From Chloromonas sp. AAM2 (taxonomy: Eukaryota; Chlorophyta; Chlorophyceae; Chlamydomonadales; Chlamydomonadaceae): DNA of 64,000 nt. The stretch spans positions 1 through 64,000 of the forward strand of contig QAXH01006586.1 in assembly GCA_004335635.1 (NCBI GenBank). The letters are read 5' to 3'. Of the stretch, positions 12,801 to 23,206 are shown piece after piece (the first letter of the stretch is position 1; the number at the start of each line of letters is the position of its first letter). The position numbers and the translations under genes are program-made. Under the pieces are notes generated by a model, which saw only the letters and a program-made list of their open reading frames with translations, was not told the DNA's origin and made no database searches.

Positions 12801-15800
12801 GCAACCACAACCTTCAAAGTAGTGCGCATCACGAAGCGAGTGGGCATGCAAGACGTGCAGGCAAGTGTCTATGACTATGCTTGTTGGGCTGGCAGTGCTG
12901 CTGCTGATGCAGCGGGCGAACTAACACACAATCCAGGCCTGTGCTCGTCCTGAAGCTCAGTGTGCCGAACTACTCTATCTAAGTTATCGTACCTGCATTA
13001 TACCAGCTCGTTTTCTCCGCCACATGGCCACAGCCTCTATGCATGTGCTGCCATCCATGCTCTCCACCTGTACAACTTGGTACAGTTAGGCCGTACAAAT
13101 ATTACGTGCTTCACAATGGTCCAAACCATGCACTGATTACCTACTTACCTACTTTGTTAGCTATTTATCAGCATTACGTCATCCTGGAGAACCCATGATG
13201 ACATCATGCCGGCCAGAGGCTGACTCTTGGCAGCAGTTGGACTCTAGCCCCCTGCACACACAATGGCGGCTCCTCCATCCGACACTTGTGCAACTGTCAC
13301 ATGGTCGTTCCTGTTTGCAGATTGAGAGGGCCATAGCAGGCGATGTCGTGTCCTTATCAGGGGTTCCCGCCGCCATAGGCCACACCATTGCCGCACCAGG
13401 CGTGACACAGGCACTGGACACCGGCCGCATGGACCCGCCCACGCTGAGGTGGGACATTCAGGCACTCAGACATGCAGGCCATGGAGCCAGCACGTGAAGC
13501 ATGAGACAGACGTGCCTTGTGTGTGAATTGGATTGTGGGCTGGAGATACACACATCTTGCATGTTGTGGGCCCAGCCCTTACACCTGACAATGCACACGT
13601 ACAAAAAGGCTGGGAGGTGCCCCTGCTGAAAGCCAGGTGTTCAGCGCAAGTGGCAGGTGCATGCCTGTCAGTGGTCAGTGGTCATGCGTGGTTTTAGTGC
13701 TACAAATGTAGCTTGTTGGCTTGCTGTGCAGCATGGTGTTTGCCGCCAATGACTCTCCCTTTGCCGGGCGAGCGGGCAAGGCGGTGACGGGGCGTGTGAT
13801 CGGGGAGCGGCTCGCGGCTCAGGCCGAGACGAGCGTGTCACTCACAGTGCAACAGCTCAAGGGTAAGGGTATGCAGCGGCATGGGCACGGGTCGCGGCAG
13901 ATTCACAGGCTCTCTGTGACCTAGCGTCTCACTAAGTGGACTCACCCTCTGGATGGATGCCGCCTTTAGTTAGATCAGCACATTTGTACTACTTGACGCA
14001 TCTTGCACCCACCGCATCAGGATTCTGACCGTAATCTATGATTAGCACGTGATGATTAGCACGTGATGATTAGCACGTGGAAAAAATCCTGCCTGAGAAC
14101 ACGCCAACTTAGTACCACACGCCAAATGTTATTGAACTGTTGTTTTTTCCCAGAACTGGCAAACATTGGTTTTTTGGCATGCCCGCTATACTGTTGTCTT
14201 GTTGTCTGAAGTGTATTGTGCACGTGGTTCAGCGGGTGTTGTGCACGTGTGCAGGTTCCACTGAGAAGTATGAGGTGTGTGCGCGGGGCGAGATGCAGCT
14301 GGCCGTGCTGGTGGAGGGCATGCGGCGGGAGGGGCTGGAGCTGGCAGTGTCGCCGCCCGCAGTGCTCACAAGGTAAGGGTGTGGGGCACATGGCAGAGAA
14401 CAAAACACTAAACACACACACAGACACTGTCTGGCAGTGGTGTAGAGCATTGGTTGAAGGTCTGGCAGCGCACACCAGGCAGAGAGTAAACCATTTAAAT
14501 CGAACACAGTCTGGGGCCAGGGTGTGGTATGCAAAAGGAAGTCACAACACTCTTATCAGCTGCGCAAGCATTTACAGGAGAAGCAGGCGGTGTTTGTAGA
14601 CAGCGCTTTAGCCTGCGAATGCTGGTGCGGGTGCGGTCAGCCCAGCAGCCTGACCGTGCCAGCAGGCACAGCTGACCTGTGTGTGTTGTACGTCAGGCGG
14701 GAGCATGACACCCTGTTGGAGCCGATTGAGGAGGTTACTGCGGAGGTGGACGACCAAGTGGCAGGACAGGTACAGTGCTTTCCCACAACAAGTGCTTGAC
14801 AGTTGTGAAATTCAAACAGTTCCTGGGTCCGTTTTCAAGTGGTCGGTTTCTTGCAAGTCTGTTTCGGAATTTCGTCAGTTCCGGTCTGTTTGTTGCACTT
14901 CATCTGACATGGACAGGTTTTCTGAAAGCAAACGCATAACGATTGAAGATCATCATGCAGCCATTTCCTGAGTCGGTTTCTTGCATGTTCTTTGGTCTGT
15001 TTTTCACCTGGGTCACCAGGACAATTGAGCGTTGCACCAGACAGCCCCGTGCCGTCCAGTCTCTGCCCCAATGCGGGTGGTGACTGTCACTGGGTCTGCT
15101 AAGGCTGCCTCTGTCCCGCTGCCCATGCAGTTGATTGAGTTGCTGAGCGTGAGGAAGGGCCAGCTCCTGGACATGGCACCGGTGGCGGTGAGCGCAGGCA
15201 TGGGGCAGGGAGTAAGACTGCCGGAATTTTCAAGCTATAGATTCAAGTCTGCAAGGTTGAACCATCCAGCAAGGGATCCCCAGGGCCGGGCATATCGTCA
15301 GGGCCAGCTGTTGCCTACAGCTAGAAGGCAAGGGATCATGCTAATCCTGCTGCATCAAGATTGACTGACGGTGAGATAGGGCGCGGGCCAGAGAGACGAA
15401 CAGAAGCTGGCTGACTGCAGCTTCTTTATTCAAATTTACAAGGTTGCACGAGCAAGAAGGAAATTACCTCCCGCTCCAAGGCAAGGGATTCTGCTTATCC
15501 TATTCCGGGTACCATGCCGCTGCCTCCTGCTCACGCCTTGCCCTGTGGCTGGTGCCCTGGCGGTGTGCGGTGCAGGGCGGCCGCCAGCGGCTTGTCTTCC
15601 ACGTGCCCAGCAGGGGTCTAATTGGCTTCAAGTCTATTTTTGTCAACTTGACACGCGGAGAGGGTCTGCTGTCCCGGGCATTTGTAGAGTAAGTGCATGG
15701 TCTGCGGCCACTGGGGGAGCGCTGGTGCATGCATGTCTCCTTCTGAATTGGTCTCCACATCAGCACACACACATGCACTTGACTGTGGTTCATATTTCAG

Positions 15801-17761
15801 AACAGACGTGAAGTGCAGTGCGGATCATTTGCTCATACCATGTTCCACTGATTGATCCTGGCATCAATCCTCTGCTCTGCAGGTATGCTGAATACCGGGG
15901 TAGCTTTACGCACGTAAGGAGCGGTGCGTGCTGCCTTCATGAACCATTTAGTATTGTGTATGGTCTGTTGATGTGGTCTGTTACTCTGTGTTGGCCACCG
16001 TTAAACGAAATGGGATTATGTGCAGTTTGTTGTTTATGTTGTTTATCCTTTGTGCAAAGGTACAAGCGCCCTGCAGTGTGTTGATGCCGTGTGGCGCCTG
16101 AGCAGCAGGGCTGGCGTTGCATGGAGCTGCATCACAGTCTTGACTGGACGGTGTTTGCAGGCGTAATGGTATCCACCAGCCAAGGGCCCGCCACACGGCA
16201 TGCGTTGATGGAGCTGCAGCAACGCGGCACATTCTTCATTTCTCCCGGCGAGGAGGTCAGTCGCTCGTGTGTGGCTGCTGCCTTGCCGAACTGTTGCGGG
16301 TCGCCGCACTACTATCTTGCAAGCCGCGACAGCCGACTGAATGCGAACGTTCATGCATGGCACAAGCCTTTTTTAGGCTGAACTCTTGTCGTGTTATGCC
16401 ATGCAGGTATACGAGGGACAGGTGGTTGGGGAGCACAATCGGTGAGCATGAGCATGCTGGCACGGGTGATGTCTGTGTGGAGATCTCAAAGCCGGTGTGC
16501 AGGTGGCTGTGTTGCGCATGACACAGCCATGCATTGGCAGCTTCCCAACAACCTGTGCCATCCGCCAGCATGTCGGCATCTAGACACATGCCTTGTGCAC
16601 CTGCCCTCAAGCCGCACTCATAAGCTGCACCCATAGGCACAGTCTTCAAACGTTCACGAGTTGTGACGCGTACACAAACATGAACTCTGACAAATATGAG
16701 CAGGGACCGGGGTTGCGTCGACGCTGCCTTTCTCTCACCTGGCTCTTGCCATCCAAGAGGACCAAGCTCTTTGAGTCCCTGCCGTCTCGCCCCAAAGACC
16801 TTCTCCTGATTGCCGTCACGTGTGTCCCCATGGTCAGGGATCAGGACTTAGAGGTGAACCCGACGCGCACCAAGCACCTCACCAACGTGCGCAGCACCAG
16901 CCGGGAGATACTGGTGAGTGACTGAGTGAGTGAGTGAGTGAGTGAGTGCCTTTCTACATCTGTAGCGTCCAACACAATGAGCAGTTTGGTAAGGCACAGA
17001 GCACACACAGCGCACTAGGGCAGGCGCTGATGTCGTTCTTTTCCTGCAATGAACCAGCAGTTTGAACACTGCTTGTAAAGACAAAGGAATAGGTCTGCAG
17101 CAAAGACTGGCAGCACCTAAAGAGCCAGGATGCAATTCACATCCATGTTGAGCCGTTTATCCGGATGCTTAACTGCTCGTTTTCTCTCATACAATCAGGG
17201 CGAGCTATCAGTGTGGCAATCAGGACTGAGTCCTGTTGTGTCCTCCTGCTGCAGGTGCCCTTGCCACCCGCCCAGCCTCTCACGCTAGAGGAAGCCATCG
17301 GGTGAGCCTCACACGCACATGGGGCAAGCGCAGGGGCTGCTACACGTTGATGGCCTGAATCAACCCACCCTGCAGCCCGTCGCATCCCTTGTGGCTTTGC
17401 CTGGTTCACTGACACATCTAGCAAGCATAACCTGCCCGCTGTCCAATTTGTGGCACAAGCTGGTGCTGAAGGATTATCTCCTGGTTTGGAAGCTCACCAC
17501 ACACTCAAGAGGGATTTGATCACACACACTAAATTTATATGTATATGCATGTATGTATGTATGTATGTATTCACGCAAGGGAAACGCCAGAGGAGACGGA
17601 ACGGGATTCACACACTGTACCCGCTGTGCAGGTTTGTCGGCGGTGACGAGCTGATCGAGGTGACCCCCGAGGCGGTGCGCGTGCGCAAGGTGGAGCTCAA
17701 CACAGACAAGCGAAGGAAGGAAGTCAGGCAGGCACGCACAAGGGAGCGGTCAGCAGGGTAG
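9829..17761 (+). CDS. TypA/BipA-like translational GTPase with organelle presequence
   Basis: Ribosome-binding GTPase of the EF-G/LepA class, probably acting on organellar ribosomes. Exons: 9829-10042, 10479-10708, 11023-11084, 11264-11390, 11597-11725, 12021-12183, 12691-12860, 13321-13448, 13732-13862, 14255-14372, 14697-14769, 15131-15187, 15576-15688, 15883-15923, 16161-16255, 16407-16441, 16838-16913, 17255-17301, 17632-17761; 2139 nt, 712 aa. GTPase motifs: AHIDHGKTT (78-86), ERERGITI (131-138), [14 protein letters not shown] (156-169), NKVD (210-213). The C terminus has the TypA signatures [29 protein letters not shown] and [10 protein letters not shown]. The first 70 residues are Arg/Ala/Ser/Gln-rich with almost no acidic residues, as in a mitochondrial or plastid presequence. 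From memory it resembles the EMB2785-type plant clade more than the SVR3 type. The intron after 12860 is GC-AG. The exon 14 donor at 15924 was chosen because the stronger-looking GTAAGG at 15914 breaks the frame. Confidence 0.95.
12861..13320 (+). other. GC-AG intron in the TypA gene
   Basis: The exon ends ATGCAAGACGTGCAG and the intron begins GCAAGT, a textbook GC donor; the acceptor is TTTGCAG before 13321. No GT donor nearby keeps the frame, and joining 12860 to 13321 gives a continuous TypA alignment (..VGMQDVQ then [12 protein letters not shown]). Confidence 0.85.
14041..14080 (+). repeat. 14-bp tandem repeat, 3 copies, each with CACGTG
   Basis: The unit ATTAGCACGTGATG begins at 14041, 14055 and 14069 inside TypA intron 9. 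Each copy contains the palindrome CACGTG (a G-box/E-box core). The repeat is seen; any regulatory role is conjecture. Confidence 0.6.
14149..14164 (-). repeat. partial copy of the dispersed inverted-repeat arm
   Basis: CCCAGAACTGGCAAAC, preceded by a T-run, inside TypA intron 9. It matches 16 bases of the arm at 34127-34148. The second arm is not seen nearby. Confidence 0.5.
16914..16947 (+). repeat. (GTGA)n microsatellite at a 5' splice site
   Basis: The intron after TypA exon 17 starts GTGAGTGACTGAGTGAGTGAG, trimmed here to its first bases, and continues as GAGT repeats. The array therefore begins with the donor GTGAGT itself and offers several donor-like hexamers in a row. Confidence 0.75.
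17537..17570 (+). repeat. (GTAT)n microsatellite
   Basis: About seven GTAT/ATGT units within TypA intron 18. A simple repeat with no coding role. Confidence 0.7.
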
Positions 17762-18883
17762 AGCTGAGCAGATCAACTGCAAAGCCACGGAGGGACCAGC
17801 CGATCACTTTGTGCACGGCTGGTACATAACTACGATGACAGCACACATTGACAGCGGTCAGCGGTGATGGCCTTGATACCCATCAGGCTGATCAGGCTCC
17901 TGCTCGGACTTGTCTTGCATATTGACACTGCATCTCATTTCAGAAGTAGCGGATCACTAGACCCTAGGCAGGAGTGTGGGCTTAAAGGGAGGGTACGAGT
18001 GAGCAGCATGCTGAGGCCACTTGCAACTCATTATTTATATTCAAGGAAACGCCAGCAGGATCATTGCAGGATGAGAACCCATCAGGAATGTATGCAAACA
18101 ATCAACGCGTGGAGTTGCACATGCACCCAACCGGACTGGCGCATCACGCCTCTGTATTCTTTTTGAACACGCATTGGACATCTAGAAGGCAGCATCTTGT
18201 GCTTGCAATGTCTGTGAATACCTCGGATGGCACTGCACTTTGCAATGCATCCGCCCTGGCCAGGGAGGCTCAAATACACTGAGAGGCAGGGCGTGTGTCT
18301 GGGCCAATGCAAGGGCGGGCCAGCCAGTCCTCAAACGCTGATGTTGCTTGGATGCTTGTTCACTGGTTTACACGTTGGGCCTAACCTAAAGGCAGTCATG
18401 GCACCCAAAATCTGCACGTGCAGCCATGGTACAGTTGCATCAGCGTGTGCACTCCCTCCTTGTAAAGTATGCAAGTAAAGCAAACTCTAACTCTTTTCAA
18501 TGCTTTACATGCATGCTTCACATGCCACTCCTGCAGCTGGCATGCAAAGCGCAGACTGGTGGCCAGCATATGACGGGATATACCCGGTTATGTTAATAAA
18601 TACTGTCACATGCCTAACCTGTGTGCGTCTCCCTGCCCAGCCTGGTTGCTAAAGAAATATCCCAGATGTTGCCATTGCGGTGCGTTGTATAGAATAAGCC
18701 ATGCTACTTGATATGCAACTTGACGCTTCCAGCTATCCAGCCATCTATTGCCTGATTGTGCACAGATATGTAGCCTCCCTTCTGCTGAAACTATCAAAAC
18801 GGTTCACGACTGCCCTCTGTCTGCCAAAGAAAGTCTGCTCGCATGACGCTGCCAGCTACCTATACCAGGTTGATAATGGCTGT
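17762..18883. other. convergent intergenic region, no gene seen
   Basis: About 1.1 kb between the TypA stop and the stop of the next, leftward gene. It should hold both 3' UTRs. TGTAA occurs on the plus strand at 18461-18465. On the minus strand it occurs near 18505 and 18366. A 21-nt segment at 18445-18465 is identical to 2114-2134. No open frame here resembles a known protein. Confidence 0.5.
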
Positions 18884-21800
18884 TCAGATGTCACCGGAGT
18901 CAGCCAGATCTGCCCCGCCATAACGATGCGTAGCGGCTCCGGACCGGCTCTTTGCTCGCGCTAAGTCTCCGGGAGGCAACGGAATAGAAGGACGCTGCGA
19001 TATTCCGCTGGTCGACAGGTGCCCACCGCCACTCGCCGCCACGTGCAATGCACTGCTGATGCCAGATAAACTCGACCTTGGGCTAGCTGAGCGACTGTTT
19101 GCTGCCGACGTGTAGGGTGAGGGGCGCACAGCCTTGACGGCGGGCCCGCCACCCACCAGCATCGTACCGCCGGACAAGTAGGTGGCCTTACGCATAGCGT
19201 GTTCGGCCTTACGCATAGCGTGTTGCTGCCTGCGAACAAGGCATGGGTGTGTGTAGTCATGCATTTGCTGGTTCCGGTACCAATTCATACATGTTCTACA
19301 AACGCGGCATGGTGGACCTGCATCTCAGAGAGCCCGTGCCGACGATCTGAATAGCGTCCTGAAAAGACAACCAAGCTCGCGTTACGCCAGCAATACACTC
19401 ACTTCCAATCCAAAGCCTCGTGATCCAGGGCTTGAACGCTACTGTGGGCCGCCAGAGATGGCGAGGAGGAGCGGACAGGTTGGGCGCCCATAGACGTGCT
19501 ACTTTGATCGCTGTGAGTTAGCCCATCGTCTCCGTTGACCATGACCGCATGCCTATTCTCCATCCTCAAAAGGCCGCTACCCGATCCAACACCATGGCCC
19601 ATCAAGAGCACGCCGTTCTGTGACTGGCGACCTTCCAAGGCCCGTGCAGGACTGGCGGCACGGGAAGTGGACAGTGGGTTGTGGGATGAAGGGCGAGGCA
19701 CAGGCGGGTGGGCAGGAGGTTGGGGCTGAAGGCGGGCAGGACTAGAGGCGCGTAGGCTTGAGCCAGGCATCAGCTGCGATGGAACAAGGCAGGTAGAAGG
19801 GTCGGCGCTTGCGCGTGGTGGCAGGCTGTCCATGCTGGCGGTTCCGCGTGCAGGGCTAGTGTATCGGCTGCGGGAAGACACAGGCGGGCGTGGCGGGGCT
19901 GAGCTGCCCGTAGGGGCCACAGGTGGCAATGCAGGGACGCTACTGGTGCTGCTGTTCACGCTGAGTCCTGAACGTCCGTCAACACTTGGCCTGAGGTGCT
20001 GAGGCTGCACAATGCTGCGTGGGTCAGGTGAAGCGGAGCGGCTGGTCCTGTGCAGCTGGCCGGTCCAGATAGGGCCGCCATTGACACTGGTGGCCACATC
20101 TGTACGCAGACCCATAACAACGTGTTCAACTTGGGGCGAGCAACAGGTGGCAAACACCGGCTAGTTCCAGCGATGTGTTCTGAATCGCCGTCATGTACAA
20201 CAGCTCGTAACTGCCGACCATCAGGTGATGCAGGAATCACATGGAGCAGGCAGCACAAACATTCATCAAGGCAAACTACACATGTGCGAGCATGGCCTTC
20301 GTAAGAGAGCGCACCTGAGCCGCGCATGGGTGAAGGGTTTGCGGAGCCGTTCCTTGACCCAGCCCTTGACCCAAAGCGTGAACTGGGCTGCAGTGGCGAG
20401 GCATGGCCGGACGCCGCCTGGTAATGCAGGCTGCGCGGGTTGGCGCAGGCAGTCTGCAACATGAAACATGCAGCAACCCTTGCACAGAGATTGGTGGCAA
20501 TCACGTGCGCTTGCCCAATGATGCACATTGCTTAACTATAGTTTGCCAACAAATGTTCAAATGGTTCCCAATAGGCACGGGCTATATGAACAAAGGCAAG
20601 TCCAGCGCTGTGCAGCTGCCCATAAACTGTTCAGTTGCTCAAGAGTTGCAGAGTAGCCTGGACTGCAGCCCACCCTGCACCCTGGTACTCCTAACTCCCT
20701 CATGTGTCGTATCAGCTGCTCACTGCGATCTGCACCCACCATGTTGATGTGGTCCACGCACTGCTTCCCTCCCACATTGGAATGAAAAATGCCAGGCCTG
20801 CACATCATTCCAGCAGGAAAAGGACGACTCACAGTGAAGTCTGCCATTGCCTGGTGTACTAGGGCGCCCATGGATGTACTTGCTGTCCCGACCAACACTG
20901 GATTTTCTCTTGCAGCTTGCACAACATTGCAACAGCTCTGTGTCCAGGTGGTCATCACCACAGTTGGCGTGTGCCCCGGGTGATGATCTGGTTGCTGTCT
21001 CTGGCTTACGTCGCGTTGAGTGAGGATCTTGTCGTGCTGGATGCAATGACCTGGGACGAGTCAAAGTCTTCAATCTCTGCCAGGCGCTGGTACAGCCGTG
21101 CGTTCTCCTGGCAGCATTGCAGTAGAACAGAGCGTAGGCTTGATTTCAAAGCTTGGGTCCAACATCTGCACTGCCACTGCTGACATGTCTGGGCTGTGCA
21201 TTGATGCACAGCGCTCCAGAAAAGTCGTGATTGACAGCTTGAAGTGAGCAGGCTATCAAAGCAGACCTGACAACATCACAAGAACTTGAAATAGACAACT
21301 GGCAGCACACCCTCTCTTTTAAAGTTGTTGGACGGTACAGATGTCAAAAGACACTCACTCACTAACCACACGAAGGATCATTATGGATTGGCTGTGTGAA
21401 CATGGTTAGCTCATGAAGGAGTAAGATTAGCTCACCGCCTCAATCTCAAAGTTGCGTTCCTGCAGTCTTTCCATCTTCTTTGCATCGTAGTCGAGGTGAT
21501 GCATGTACTCAGGCTCCTTGCAGTCAACCACTGCAACTGCGCTCTGCAGCCTCTCCTGGTGAAGGGCATGGTGCCCGGCCTCTATGCGCTGCATATCAAG
21601 GCAGCAGCGTAAAATCTCACGCATTGGGCGGGTCAGCCATGCACCATGCATTTGGCCCATCATCAGCTGTATGGGAGCTGTACGTACAGCAAGCAGTTGA
21701 GAGCAATGAGTGGCTGCACAACACTGCACGCCTTCAGGTTTCCATCTTGAGCTGGCAACCCAAGTGTGGCTTGATTGGTAATAATACGTGGTTGCAAGTG

Positions 21801-22457
21801 GGTTAGATTTCTCATGCGGGAAGTCTGCGGGACCCTACCCGCTCCACTGCCGGCGAAGCCACCGGCCAGGGAGCTGTCTTCGGGTTTGGCATTTCCAAGC
21901 CTGTTTGCAAGTCTAAGGAGGCGAGGCGTCAGCGCTGCTGGATCAGGATGACATCAGAATGTCATGTACGAAATGAATGGATTGGTACCAATCGCCTGCT
22001 CAATCTCTCTGCCTCACACGGGTCCAGTGATTGAAGAAGGTCAAGGAAGCAGATGGCTTCTTTGACACGTTGGGACGTAATCGGATGCGACCTTTTCATT
22101 TGGTGGATTCTGCCGTATCCGGTCAACCAACGATCGTGTAACCTCACGAGTTCTTGGGGAGGCTGCTCCACAGGAAGTAGAGGATTGGCCAACTCAAAGC
22201 TACGGATGCAAACTAGTGAGCCATGCTTATGAAGAGTTGTGATTGCATCAGGCCCCCGACATGACCAACAGAAATCAAGACTGCGCGCTTGTACAAGCTT
22301 CTACATGCAGAATCCCTGCACGCCATGTGTGATTTGCTGTGTCTTGCTCTCTCCAAATCATAGTAGTAGTAGTACTAGGGTCATTGGTCTTGCAATCATT
22401 AGGCCGACGTACTACCAGAGCTGTACCTGTTTTGAGCACGAGTTTCGCTAGCGTCAT
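18884..22457 (-). CDS. unrecognised protein, helical N-terminal half and Ser/Pro-rich C-terminal half
   Basis: Not a family I recognise. Model exons: 22457-22427, 22212-22020, 21900-21839, 21677-21436, 21179-21010, 20908-20833, 20453-20315, 20129-19403, 19229-18884; 1986 nt, 661 aa, all phases consistent. The N-terminal third is helix-forming, with runs such as RVKEAICFLDLLQSLD, MHHLDYDAKKMERLQERN and ENARLYQRLAEIEDF. The C-terminal half is low-complexity Ser/Pro/Arg with many R-x-S-S/A-S-P sites (RSASPDPR, RYTSPAR, RASSPAR, RAASPAR, RSASPRS), which suggests phospho-regulation by Pro-directed kinases. The last exon carries a 21-bp duplication giving EHAMRKA next to HAMRKA. The last four exons are well supported. 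The first three, including the ATG at 22457 and the unusual donor at 22019, rest mainly on phase agreement. Confidence 0.55.
19184..19225 (-). repeat. 21-bp tandem duplication inside an exon
   Basis: GGCCTTACGCATAGCGTGTT occurs at 19184 and again 21 bp later at 19205. It is in frame and encodes a seven-residue duplication (EHAMRKA) at the start of the last exon of the Ser/Pro-rich gene. Confidence 0.7.
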
Positions 22458-23206
22458 TTGCTTTTTGAGGGTCTTTTGCGGGCTGATCAAATGTGCATAT
22501 GGGAATGCAGGAGGTCTTTGTGCCCTAAATCTTGTTGCTGCACCATGGGTTTCCAGCTCCTGTGGAACATGCTAATGACGCATCCTTGAATTCCCTTTGC
22601 TCACAGTCAAACAGAACAATTCGCGCATCAGCTAACCAAGAGTGGGTTGCTGTACTATTCCATGAACAGCACAGTGCTTAGTCATTTGTGCGACAGAGGC
22701 CAGAACAGATTTGTTCGCATTTCAGGTCGAGATTCAAGTCACGCAACAACAAATTGATGGTGGCAACAGGTCACTCACAAGCTTCAGGAATGCCATAGCC
22801 GCAGCATGGCTGAAATAAGTACGGGAAACGACGGGATGTACAGACAGCAAACTCTTCGTCTGAGCACTCACACAACAACTGCGTAACACAGGTCTGTTCC
22901 ATCAAGCACCAGAGCCCACAGGGCATGCCACCGCGCCTACGCTGAACCCACTCTGCACTCTTCAAGTTATCAAACAGCATCGCCCCAAAAGCACCAAAGA
23001 ATACTGCTTTGGTCGCACCAGAGCCAGCATGTACAAATAATTTAGGCAACTGGACACAAAATAATTCGTGCCGCTGGCCTTACCATCATATATGGCGCTC
23101 AGCATCCTGCCAAGATGAACACAAATACGCCCAGGTGTCGGCAGGGGCGCAATGTACCACCAACACTTGCTGACATGAACACACTGCTTAGGGAATACTC
23201 TTAAGC
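22458..23206. other. intergenic region between two leftward genes
   Basis: About 750 bp between the 6-phosphogluconate dehydrogenase stop codon and the proposed start of the Ser/Pro-rich gene, both on the minus strand. It must contain a 3' UTR and a promoter. I see no convincing element and no recognisable open frame. Confidence 0.4.

Noticed and set aside
15914..15923. GTAAGG donor after TypA exon 14
   Set aside because: It looks stronger than the GTGCGT at 15924, but using it gives an in-frame stop at the start of exon 15. The later donor restores THVRSGVMVS, as the family requires.
19335..19378. Mini-exon on the minus strand between the last two exons of the Ser/Pro-rich gene
   Set aside because: It has AG and GT borders, but its inclusion brings an immediate stop; skipping it joins 19403 to 19229 in phase and keeps the SASP-type protein.
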